Shown here one piece after another: positions 24,911 to 33,383 of a stretch of DNA of 64,000 bases. The position numbers and the translations under genes were made by a program. This DNA comes from Acherontichlamydia pituitae (GTDB taxonomy: Bacteria > Chlamydiota > Chlamydiia > Chlamydiales > Rhabdochlamydiaceae). The stretch is from contig JAHCAX010000001.1 in the NCBI GenBank assembly GCA_019634675.1, forward strand, positions 248,001 through 312,000, read 5' to 3'. Each line of letters starts with the position of its first letter. Position 1 is the first letter of the stretch. The notes below the pieces were generated by a model. It had not been told where the DNA came from, did no database searches, and saw only the letters and a program-made list of their open reading frames with translations.

Positions 24911-26185
24911 CTATTGATATAAGAGATACTTTTTCCGTTCTTTGCGGAACATCTCCCTTTCTTCCTTTTGATAGAGGATCAGCTTCCAGGCGACATACTT
25001 CTCCTTATTTAATATGGAGAGCATCTCTTCATTGCCGTTCGCTTTGCAAAACAAATTTTTCTTTGATGCTTCTAAAGCAGAGAGCTTAGCGCTGATCTCT
25101 TTCGGGTAGAGGTTTTTCAGGAGACCTAGGATCATGTATTGGACCACGACCGGACGGTAAGCCTGATCATTGGTGACCATGATCATCACCCCTTCGCAGT
25201 CCTTCCCTTTATAAGCGCCATAGAAAGGACGGTAGTGGAACGGGAAGAAAAAAACGCCGGGCAGCTGCTGGGCATTGAGCCTTTCTGCCAGGTCTTGTCC
25301 TTTGATCCAAGGTGCGCCGATCACTTTGAAAGGAAGTGTATAGCCTATCCCGATGTTGACCAGGCTAAGCTCCCCCAGTATCCCTGTTGTAGCATAGAAA
25401 AGAGGGGAATCGGCTTCCGGAATGTGGGGGCTGGTCGGCACCCAATGAAGCCCTGTGTCCTTATAGCTCATCGTGCGTTTCCACCCCTTCATCAGCACAA
25501 CCTTCAGCTTGCACCCGATCTTGTACTGTTCGTTAAAGAACCGGGCAAGCTCTCCGACAGTCATCCCGTGGCAATAGGGGACGTTGACATATCCGATGAA
25601 AGAACGCCACTTCTCTTCGAGCATGGGACCGTCGATGATGACGCCGTTGATCGGATTGGGGCGGTCAAGGACAACAACGGGGATCCGTTTTTTGGCGGCC
25701 TCTTCCATGACGTAGAACAGGGTCGTCGTATAAGTATAGGACCTGCAGCCGATATCTTGAATGTCATAGACGAGGACATCGATCCCTTCCAGCATCTTGG
25801 CTGTCGGCCTGCGGGTCGAACCGTGCAAACTATAGATGGGGATCCCAGGGACGCTTTTCTTATCTTCGACATGCTCCCACGCGTAAGCTTGGCCGTTGAT
25901 CCCATGCTCCGGCGCAAATAGGGCGACGAGCTTGATGTCGCCGGCATAATCAAGAAAGAGATCAATGGTCGAGCGCAGTTGGCTGTCGACTCCCGTTTGG
26001 TTCGTCACAAGGCCGACCCGCTTCCCCTTGAGTTCCTTTACAACCCCCTCTTTAAAAAAGACATCGACGCCCAGTTCGATTTTCGGCGATTGGGCATATG
26101 CAGGAGAAAAGGCCGTAAATAAACAGAAAAAAACAAATAGGATGGCAGGATGGACAGGATAAAACACACAATGCAATCTTTTCAT
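24911..26185 (-). CDS. Exported NamZ-like (DUF1343) exo-beta-N-acetylmuramidase family protein
   Basis: DUF1343-family protein; characterised members (NamZ) release terminal MurNAc from peptidoglycan fragments. Typical family stretches are GKRVGLVTNQTGVDS, ALFAPEHGINGQ, VYDIQDIGCRSYTY and VVLDRPNPING, followed by GLHWVPTSPHIP. The N-terminus is a signal peptide ending near SPAYAQS. In-frame starts exist at 26257, 26194 and 26185; I chose the last as the shortest giving a normal signal peptide, but this is weak. The signal-peptide region is built from a REP-like inverted repeat. A muramidase is of interest since environmental chlamydiae make at least modified peptidoglycan. Confidence 0.82.
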   Translation of the reverse strand: MKRLHCVFYPVHPAILFVFFCLFTAFSPAYAQSPKIELGVDVFFKEGVVKELKGKRVGLVTNQTGVDSQLRSTIDLFLDYAGDIKLVALFAPEHGINGQAYAWEHVEDKKSVPGIPIYSLHGSTRRPTAKMLEGIDVLVYDIQDIGCRSYTYTTTLFYVMEEAAKKRIPVVVLDRPNPINGVIIDGPMLEEKWRSFIGYVNVPYCHGMTVGELARFFNEQYKIGCKLKVVLMKGWKRTMSYKDTGLHWVPTSPHIPEADSPLFYATTGILGELSLVNIGIGYTLPFKVIGAPWIKGQDLAERLNAQQLPGVFFFPFHYRPFYGAYKGKDCEGVMIMVTNDQAYRPVVVQYMILGLLKNLYPKEISAKLSALEASKKNLFCKANGNEEMLSILNKEKYVAWKLILYQKEEREMFRKERKKYLLYQ

Positions 26186-26204
26186 CCTGACCATCCTGCC
26201 ATCC
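26140..26204. repeat. REP-like inverted repeat inside a signal-peptide coding region
   Basis: Two 21-bp arms (26140-26160 and 26184-26204) built on GGATGGCAGGATGG, matching at 20 of 21 positions in inverted orientation, with a 23-bp spacer. The right arm covers the proposed start codon and the left arm encodes the beginning of the hydrophobic core of the NamZ-like signal peptide. Confidence 0.75.
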
Positions 26205-26348
26205 CGCTTAATAAATTTACTCTTGCAACTTCTAATTACACAATATGACTTCTCCATAAAAAAATAAAATTAAAGAAAAAATTTGTCTAATCATTCCTAT
26301 TATGATATGGAGGGGGTTTGAACTCGTATCTTCCAGGAGCATCTATTT

Positions 26349-29300
26349 ATGACTCAACGGGAATTTGAATCGCCTGCCATGCAGAGCGCTCGCGCACAGT
26401 TAGAGAGCGTTAAGGGCAAGACGTTGACATTGGACCAGCGGGAGGCTGCTGCAGTCGAGATGGCTGCGAACATGCTGCGCGAAGCAAACCGGACAATGAC
26501 TTTTGAAGAAAAGCGGACCCAAGCTGAACTGGCAAGGATGATGCGCGATCCAAAAGGCAAAGCGTTCACCACAAGCATGACCGACCAGTGTTTTCGAAGC
26601 TTTCGCCCCGCTCGTGTGGCCAACCAGTTGGTCTATCTGCTGAACCAGTTCGGCGTTCCGAGCTATTTAAGTTTCATGAAGCGCCTGCAGCTAGGCATTT
26701 TTCAGATGTTCGGACGTCCGCTGTCGTTCTTTTTTGTCCCTGCGGCAACTTTTATGCTCCGTAGAGCGACGGCCAAGGTGATCTTGCCAGGAGAACCGCA
26801 TGCGCTGTCGAAACACATGCACTTGCGGCGTGAGCAAGGGGTCCGCTTGAACATCAACCATTTGGGTGAAGCTATCCTTGGAGAAGAGGAGGCTAAGCGG
26901 CGCCTGAACGTCTACCTTAAAGATTTGGAAAAGGACGACTTTGAGTACATTTCGGTCAAAATCTCAACAATCTACAGCCAGATCCACCTCTTAGGCTGGG
27001 AAAAAACACTCGATACCTTGTCCGACCGCTTGCGCCAGCTCTACCGTGTCGCGATGAACCATCAGTTCAAGCGCGCCGATGGATCGACAACTCCCAAATT
27101 CGTAAATTTGGACATGGAAGAATACCGGGACCTCGTTCTTACCAAAGACCTCTTTAAGAAAGTCTTGAGCGAACCAGAGTTCCACCAATTTTCTGCAGGG
27201 ATCGTCCTGCAGGCCTATCTCCCCGATGCGCACGAGATCCAAAAGGAGCTCACCGAATGGGCTATGGAGCGGATTAAGAAAGGCGGCGCGCCGATCAAGA
27301 TCCGTATCGTCAAAGGGGCGAACTTGGCCATGGAGCAGTTCGAAGCAAGCGTACGCGACTGGAGCCAAACGCCGTACACAAAGAAATCGGACGTCGATGC
27401 TAACTACAAGCGGATGGTGACCTACGGATGCCTTCCGCCTCACGCAAAAGCTGTCCACTTAGGAATTGCCAGCCACAACCTGTTCGACATCGCTTATGCG
27501 ATGCTTCTGCGCTCGGAAAACCTCGTCGACGAAGAAATCTCCTTTGAAATGCTCGAAGGGATGGCAGACCATATCCGCAGGGTCGTGCAAAAACTGACAA
27601 AAGATATCCTCCTCTATTGCCCTGTTGCAACAAAGGAAGACTTCCAAAGTGCGATCGCCTATCTGATCCGCCGTCTTGATGAGAACACAGGGCCTGACAA
27701 CTTTTTGCGCCACACCTTCGGGCTGACGCCGGGATCTGCTGAATGGGAAGAGCAGGTGCTGCTTTTTTCAAAAGCCTGCCGCGAAATGAACACAGTCTAC
27801 ATGACGCCAAGAAGGACGCAGAACCGTTTGGAGAAACCGCACCAGCTTAAAGCTTCCGCTCCGTTTGAAAATGAGGCGGACACCGACTTTGCCTTGAGCG
27901 ACAACCGGACTTGGGCCAATGCGCTTGCCGACAAATGGAAAAAGATCCGTCTGCAGCCGATCCCATTGATGATCGGAGGAAAAGAGATCCATCAGAAAGA
28001 TCCTGAAGGATCAGGCTGCGACCCAGCCCATCCGCACCAATGCCTCTACCGTTATTCGATGGCCGATTGGAAGCAGGTCGATGAAGCGGTCCAATGCGCC
28101 AAGTCCCATGAATCGATGTGGAGCATGAAAAGCGTCGAAGAAAGATGCCAGCTCCTCTCTCGGATTGCTCACCATATGCGTGAAAAACGGGACGATTTGA
28201 TCGGCGTCATGATGGCGGATGGCGGCAAGACGATCCTCGAAGGAGACCCTGAAGTCTCCGAGGCGATCGACTTTGCCGAATACTACTTGCGCAGCATGAA
28301 AAAAATGGACTCGTGCAAAGACATCCACTGGAAGCCGAAAGGAACAGTCCTCGTCACGCCGCCATGGAACTTCCCTATTTCGATCCCCGCAGGAGGAATT
28401 TTGGCGGCCCTGGTCGCTGGAAACTGTGTGATCTTCAAGCCGGCTCCGGAAGCAGTGCTTAGCGGATGGGTCCTTGCCAATGTCTTGTGGGACGCAGGCG
28501 TGCCCAAAGAAGTGCTGCAATTCATCAATTGCCCCGATGAACCTGTCGGAAGCAAACTGATCGCCGACCGGCGGCTCAATATGATCGTCCTGACAGGCGC
28601 GACATCGACGGCCCGCCTCTTCATGCGCTTAAGGCCTGGCGTCGACCTGGCCGCGGAAACAGGCGGAAAAAATGCGATCATCGCTACATCGCTTGCCGAT
28701 AGGGACCTTGCGATCAAAGACATCGTCCAATCCGCTTTTGGACATAGCGGTCAAAAATGCAGCGCGTGCAGTTTGGCGATCTTGGAAGCGGAGCTGTATG
28801 ACGATCCCCATTTCAAACAGCAATTGAAGGACGCTGTTGAAAGCTTGCGCGTCGGACCATGCTGGGACCTTGCCAACAAAATGTCGCCGATCATCCGGGA
28901 ACCTGGGGAAGCGCTGCGAAGAGGCCTCACCACCCTGGAACCTGGGGAAGAATGGCTGGTCGCTCCTCGGCAAGATCCTAGCAACCCCAACTTATGGTCG
29001 CCCGGCGTTAAATATGGTGTTAAGGAAAACAGCTTCATGCACCAGACTGAACTGTTCGGACCTGTACTCGGCGTCATGCGCGCTAAAAACTTAAAGCACG
29101 CCATTGAACTTGCCAACGGTACGCCCTACGGACTGACTTCTGGATTTCAAAGCCTTGATGAAAGGGAAGTTGCCATCTGGATGGAGAAGATCGAAGCGGG
29201 CAACTGCTATATCAATCGAGGGATCACAGGTGCCATCGTCCGTCGTCAACCTTTTGGAGGAACAAAAGCTAGCAGCTTCGGCCATGGCTCAAAAGCTGGA

Positions 29301-29972
29301 GGACCGAACTACGTATCCCAGTTCATGATCCCGACCCAAGTCAGCCTGCCGCAGGACAAGCATCCGGTCATCGAGGAAGTGAACAACCTCACATCGATCT
29401 TGCAAAAGATCAAGCTTTCCACAGAAGAGCTTGGCGTCTGGTATGCAAGCATCGCCAACTACGCCTTCTGGGCGATACGGTTCGAACATGACCATGATCC
29501 CAGCAAGATTATCGGGCAAGACAACCTTTTGCGCTACCGTCCGCATAAGTCGATCTGCTTCCGCATTCAAGAAAACGACAGCGCGTTAGACATCATGCGG
29601 GTGCTTGCAGCTGCATTGAGCTGCGGTGCAAAAATGGAAGTGAGCTGGACAAAAGGACATACCCATATCGCTGTCCGCGACCAGCTTCGACCTCTTCAGC
29701 ACCGTTTTCACTTCGTTGAAGAATCGGAAGACCAGTTCAACCAGCGGGTCAAGAAAGGCAGTTTGAAACGGATCCGTCTGATCACCCCTGCAAGCGAAGC
29801 ATTAAAGTCTGCTGCAGCGGAATCAGGGTGTTACTTAGGCTATGCTCCCGTATTGGCAAACGGGAGGTTTGAGCTGCTCCACTATTTGCGCGAGATTGCC
29901 TTCAGCATCGATTACCACCGCTACGGCAACCTCGGCGTCAGAGAAGGCGAGGCAAGAAAACCACTAAATTAG
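26349..29972 (+). CDS. putA: Bifunctional proline dehydrogenase / P5C dehydrogenase (PutA-type)
   Basis: Oxidises proline to glutamate in two steps, via a flavin-dependent proline dehydrogenase and an NAD-dependent pyrroline-5-carboxylate dehydrogenase. The PRODH barrel covers about residues 140-490 (FEYISVKISTIYSQIH, IKIRIVKGANLAMEQ, HNLFDIAYAM), and the aldehyde dehydrogenase domain about 530-1000 (VTPPWNFPISIPAGG, ETGGKNAII, catalytic Cys in SGQKCSAC, FGPVLGVM). A C-terminal region of about 170 residues follows. There is no N-terminal ribbon-helix-helix DNA-binding domain, so this is not a self-regulating PutA. A Shine-Dalgarno AGGAG precedes the ATG. Proline would be a carbon and energy source taken from the host. 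Confidence 0.93.
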   Translation: MTQREFESPAMQSARAQLESVKGKTLTLDQREAAAVEMAANMLREANRTMTFEEKRTQAELARMMRDPKGKAFTTSMTDQCFRSFRPARVANQLVYLLNQFGVPSYLSFMKRLQLGIFQMFGRPLSFFFVPAATFMLRRATAKVILPGEPHALSKHMHLRREQGVRLNINHLGEAILGEEEAKRRLNVYLKDLEKDDFEYISVKISTIYSQIHLLGWEKTLDTLSDRLRQLYRVAMNHQFKRADGSTTPKFVNLDMEEYRDLVLTKDLFKKVLSEPEFHQFSAGIVLQAYLPDAHEIQKELTEWAMERIKKGGAPIKIRIVKGANLAMEQFEASVRDWSQTPYTKKSDVDANYKRMVTYGCLPPHAKAVHLGIASHNLFDIAYAMLLRSENLVDEEISFEMLEGMADHIRRVVQKLTKDILLYCPVATKEDFQSAIAYLIRRLDENTGPDNFLRHTFGLTPGSAEWEEQVLLFSKACREMNTVYMTPRRTQNRLEKPHQLKASAPFENEADTDFALSDNRTWANALADKWKKIRLQPIPLMIGGKEIHQKDPEGSGCDPAHPHQCLYRYSMADWKQVDEAVQCAKSHESMWSMKSVEERCQLLSRIAHHMREKRDDLIGVMMADGGKTILEGDPEVSEAIDFAEYYLRSMKKMDSCKDIHWKPKGTVLVTPPWNFPISIPAGGILAALVAGNCVIFKPAPEAVLSGWVLANVLWDAGVPKEVLQFINCPDEPVGSKLIADRRLNMIVLTGATSTARLFMRLRPGVDLAAETGGKNAIIATSLADRDLAIKDIVQSAFGHSGQKCSACSLAILEAELYDDPHFKQQLKDAVESLRVGPCWDLANKMSPIIREPGEALRRGLTTLEPGEEWLVAPRQDPSNPNLWSPGVKYGVKENSFMHQTELFGPVLGVMRAKNLKHAIELANGTPYGLTSGFQSLDEREVAIWMEKIEAGNCYINRGITGAIVRRQPFGGTKASSFGHGSKAGGPNYVSQFMIPTQVSLPQDKHPVIEEVNNLTSILQKIKLSTEELGVWYASIANYAFWAIRFEHDHDPSKIIGQDNLLRYRPHKSICFRIQENDSALDIMRVLAAALSCGAKMEVSWTKGHTHIAVRDQLRPLQHRFHFVEESEDQFNQRVKKGSLKRIRLITPASEALKSAAAESGCYLGYAPVLANGRFELLHYLREIAFSIDYHRYGNLGVREGEARKPLN

Positions 29973-30003
29973 AAAAACAATAAGATCTTCTAGGAGATCC
30001 ATT

Positions 30004-32178
30004 ATGAAACAACTATATCTTCTTCCACTGTCGTTGATATTAATGATCCAAGGTTTTGGAAATGATCCTCTTCTTCAAGAAAAAGAAGCGGAAAATTTCA
30101 CAGGTTCAGTCATTTTAGCTCCTGACGAGGCTGGTTTAGAACTCGAAGAGGCGCAAAAGATCGTATCTATCAATACAGAGAAGTTTCATCTGCGCGATGC
30201 TATCTCCGATAATGAATATGATGACAGCAATGATGATGATAACAGCGATGATGGCAATGATGATGAAAATGATGTTTCATTTGAGTATGATGAGGAATCA
30301 GATGACTCTTTCATCTCAATCGATGCTCCCCCTTCGCCAGATGATGCTCCTGCAATGCCAAAATCACAAAAAGTGGTTCCAGCTCCTGTTAAAGAAGGGA
30401 GCACATATGGAAATTCTGACAATCCCTCTCCTCTTGCACCTAAAGCGCAAAAAGTAAATCCAGCTCCTGCTAAAGAAGGAGCTTCTTATGGCATTACCGA
30501 TATTCCTCCTCCAGCAACACCTGAATCGAAACCTGCGATGCCAACTCCTCGTAAAGAAGAAAGCACATATCGAGCCCCCAATGCTCCAGCACAGGCTAAA
30601 CCTCAAGGCGCTGCCCTTAAAAGACCATCTCAACAAGTAAAACCTGCAGAAGCGACAGTTCCTGAACAGTCTCAAACCACTCGTCGAGACTCCGCTCAAC
30701 GCAGACAGCAACCTGCTAGAGCCCAATCAGAGCAAGCCGCTGCAGCTGACACAGCCCAGCAGTCTCCATCCACACGGCAAGCTCCCGCTCGCCGCAGACA
30801 ACAACCTGCCCGAGCCCAATCAGAGCAAGCCTCGGCGGCTGACTCAGTTCAGCAATCTCCATCGACTCGACAAACTCCTGCTCGCCGCAGACAGCAACCT
30901 GTCCGAGCCCAATCAGAGCAAGCTTCTGCAGCTTCTAAAGCAGAACAAAAGCCTGCTTCCGCTCAAAGCAGACAGCAACCTCAGGTTTCGCAAAGAACGC
31001 AGCGTTCATCGAGTCCTCGGCAAAGCAGCCGCCCTGTTGAAACTGCTCAAGCAGAAGATGATGCTATGCAGCCCCCTGCTCGGACAACACCTAGACAACG
31101 GGCCTATTACCAATCCTCTCCAAGAAATACTAGGGAGCAAGGACGCCTGCAAGCTCAAAGCAATGGCGCTAACATGGGAACCCCATACACGCAAAAGATC
31201 AATCAAAGTTCTATGCAACCTTCAGGCCCAAAAGAAAATTCTCCATCGCAGCTGCCGCAAGCGATCAACATGCCTGCGCGGCCTGTTGTCCAAGATGGAT
31301 GGAACCTGTGGATCCTTGGAGAAGCGCTGCTGTGGCAAGCGGTCCAAGAAAACATGGAGTACATTTATAAAGGGCATGATGGAAGCAATAATTCCCGCTT
31401 CCGCGACATCAAAAAACCCCATTTCGACTGGGATTGGGGATGGCGTTTCGGAGCAGGATATAACATCCCTCGCGATGGCTGGGACTTGTCCCTCATTTGG
31501 ACCCATATCGAAAACAGGGCCAAAGGGACAACGCATGCAGGCGATGAATCTTTAGATATTGTTTGGTCGGTTGCCGCCTATAAGGTTCCGTCTCCAACTG
31601 TCGCCCATGCACATTGGGAAGCTCATTTAGACCAAGTCGACTTAGATCTAGGCAGACAATTTTATGTTGGCCGGCACCTGACTTTGCATCCTAAAGCAGG
31701 CATGAGAAGCTCCTGGATCTTCCAAGAATATGACGTCCGTTGGACTGGAACCCAAGGAACGCAAAAAGCTCACATGACTGATAAATTTTGGGGTCTGGGC
31801 TTCTTTGCAGGCCTTGATAGCGACTGGATGCTCGGATGGGGCTTTAGCCTCTTTGGCGATGCCGGCTTGGCCGTTCTGCTCGGATATTTCGATGTCGACC
31901 AACATGGAACATTTAATGGTGCAACCAATTCGAAAATTAAAGACAGCTTTAGAACAGGAAGACCGATCTTTGATCTGGACTTAGGATTGAAATGGGCCAG
32001 GAAAATCTATAACGAGCGGTTTGCTCTCGCTTTCAAAGTTGGATATGAATACCACCTTTACTTTAACCAAAACCAATTTCTCTTGAGCAATGGAAATGAT
32101 GGTTTTGAATTGTTCAATCCAGTTAATGGCGACCTAACCTACCAAGGAGTCACTTTTTCCGGCCAGTTTGACTTTTAA
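30004..32178 (+). CDS. MOMP-like outer-membrane porin with long repetitive N-terminal region
   Basis: A 724-aa protein with a signal peptide (residues 1-19), an acidic Asp/Asn/Glu stretch (about 65-105), a Pro/Ala/Lys segment with three related copies of KxxPAPxKEGxxYG type, then three 31-residue tandem units starting RRQQPARAQSEQA (233-325; DNA period 93 bp), and finally a C-terminal beta-barrel domain (from about 430) of the Legionella-MOMP-like family: LWILGEALLWQAV, HFDWDWGWRFGAGYNIP, ending in a terminal Phe (TFSGQFDF). The last domain is shared with the next gene. Porin or adhesin function is inferred. The repeat region would be surface-exposed or periplasmic. Confidence 0.82.
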   Translation: MKQLYLLPLSLILMIQGFGNDPLLQEKEAENFTGSVILAPDEAGLELEEAQKIVSINTEKFHLRDAISDNEYDDSNDDDNSDDGNDDENDVSFEYDEESDDSFISIDAPPSPDDAPAMPKSQKVVPAPVKEGSTYGNSDNPSPLAPKAQKVNPAPAKEGASYGITDIPPPATPESKPAMPTPRKEESTYRAPNAPAQAKPQGAALKRPSQQVKPAEATVPEQSQTTRRDSAQRRQQPARAQSEQAAAADTAQQSPSTRQAPARRRQQPARAQSEQASAADSVQQSPSTRQTPARRRQQPVRAQSEQASAASKAEQKPASAQSRQQPQVSQRTQRSSSPRQSSRPVETAQAEDDAMQPPARTTPRQRAYYQSSPRNTREQGRLQAQSNGANMGTPYTQKINQSSMQPSGPKENSPSQLPQAINMPARPVVQDGWNLWILGEALLWQAVQENMEYIYKGHDGSNNSRFRDIKKPHFDWDWGWRFGAGYNIPRDGWDLSLIWTHIENRAKGTTHAGDESLDIVWSVAAYKVPSPTVAHAHWEAHLDQVDLDLGRQFYVGRHLTLHPKAGMRSSWIFQEYDVRWTGTQGTQKAHMTDKFWGLGFFAGLDSDWMLGWGFSLFGDAGLAVLLGYFDVDQHGTFNGATNSKIKDSFRTGRPIFDLDLGLKWARKIYNERFALAFKVGYEYHLYFNQNQFLLSNGNDGFELFNPVNGDLTYQGVTFSGQFDF
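30700..30978 (+). repeat. 93-bp tandem repeat, three units
   Basis: Units begin at 30700, 30793 and 30886 with CGCAGACAGCAACCTG or a close variant; each encodes 31 residues rich in Gln, Arg, Ala and Ser. A partial, decayed fourth unit follows near 30966. In-frame length keeps the reading frame if copies are gained or lost. Confidence 0.85.
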
Positions 32179-32223
32179 GCAAAACAAACATAGCTTGGAC
32201 AGAAAACAAGGAAATTGATCTCT

Positions 32224-33306
32224 ATGAAGCGATTACAACTATTGCTCTTTTCTACAGTATTGCTCTGTACTTATGGTTGGACTGGAAATATTGCAGGCGA
32301 TTCTTCTTACTCAACTTCTAACGAACCAAAAAAAGAATTTCCTGAAGCAACCAATCTGCCCGCTAATCCCTGGGCAGACGACAGCAATCTGCTCTGGGTC
32401 GAGGCAGAAGCCTTGCTTTGGCAAGCTTTTGAAGACAATTTGCCTGTTGCAATGACAGCTCCAAACTTGCCTCCCATAGCCTCTACACCTATACAAAGAG
32501 ATGTCAGAAATCCCCATTTTGACTGGAACTGGGGATATCGGGTCGGAGTTGGCTATGAGATGCCGCATGATGGATGGGATGGCAAACTCATTTATACACG
32601 GATGAAAAACCACGCTAAGAGAAAAATCCATGGCGTCGACTTTAACGATCCAGAGGGCAAGCACCAGTTCATCTTTCAGTACTGGGGACAAGCAGATTTT
32701 CCAACGCCTGACAATATCGTCTTTGCACGGGGAAGCTGGAGCATAGACCTTGATCAGTTTGATTTAAACTTAGGCCGCGAGTACTACGTTGGAAAGCATT
32801 TGACAGTCCGTCCGAATGGGGGACTGCGCACAACATGGCTATTTCAAAGATACGATGTACTGTACGAGAACCAGTTTGATACCAAGCAGAAGATCGCAAT
32901 GAAAGACCGCTTTTGGGGATTCGGCTTTGTTGGAGGCGTGGATTTAGACTGGATATTCGGCGCTGGGTTCAGCCTGTATGGCGGTGCAGACTATTCGATC
33001 TTGCTCGGGTTCTTTGATATCGACCAACATGCGCACCAACTTGGCTCGGAAATTTGGAAAAATGATAAAAGCTTCCGTACCGGCAGATCCATCATCGACA
33101 TGGAGCTTGGGATCAAATGGGCTCGTCTTGTTTCCAACAATCAACTAGGCTTTACCATTAAGGCCGGCTATGAGTACCACCTCTATCTCCAACAAAACCA
33201 ATTCCTAACTTACTACGGACAAGCAGGGACCAACTCCCGCTTTAAATCCAACGAGGGCAACCTCATCTATCAAGGGGTATCGCTTACAGGCATGATCCAT
33301 TTCTAA
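32224..33306 (+). CDS. MOMP-like outer-membrane porin
   Basis: A 360-aa outer-membrane protein with a signal peptide (MKRLQLLLFSTVLLCTYGWT), then the Legionella-MOMP-like barrel: LLWVEAEALLWQAF, HFDWNWGYRVGVGYEMP, DGWDGKLIYTRMKNHAKR, and a terminal Phe (LTGMIHF). It is a paralog of the C-terminal half of the preceding protein, without the acidic and repeat regions. I chose the ATG at 32224 with AAGGAA ten bases upstream. The two genes lie 45 bases apart and are probably co-transcribed. MOMP-like porins are the main outer-membrane proteins in several environmental chlamydiae. Confidence 0.85.
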   Translation: MKRLQLLLFSTVLLCTYGWTGNIAGDSSYSTSNEPKKEFPEATNLPANPWADDSNLLWVEAEALLWQAFEDNLPVAMTAPNLPPIASTPIQRDVRNPHFDWNWGYRVGVGYEMPHDGWDGKLIYTRMKNHAKRKIHGVDFNDPEGKHQFIFQYWGQADFPTPDNIVFARGSWSIDLDQFDLNLGREYYVGKHLTVRPNGGLRTTWLFQRYDVLYENQFDTKQKIAMKDRFWGFGFVGGVDLDWIFGAGFSLYGGADYSILLGFFDIDQHAHQLGSEIWKNDKSFRTGRSIIDMELGIKWARLVSNNQLGFTIKAGYEYHLYLQQNQFLTYYGQAGTNSRFKSNEGNLIYQGVSLTGMIHF

Positions 33307-33383
33307 GGAGTCAGATCCAAATTGCCTTTAAGAACTTTTTGCGTAGGCGCATAATTTTCCTGTAAGATATAGTGTTGCCTACT

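Noticed and set aside
25139..25921. 260-codon plus-strand frame antisense to the NamZ-like gene
   Set aside because: The minus-strand protein is a clear family member with a signal peptide; the antisense reading has no recognisable domain.
30197..30457. Met-rich plus-strand frame overlapping the MOMP-like gene start
   Set aside because: It is the shifted reading of GAT/GAA-rich codons in the acidic region of the real protein.
33321..33376. Possible promoter TTGCGT-N18-TAAGAT before uvrD
   Set aside because: Match to consensus is too weak and spacing non-optimal; not enough to list.
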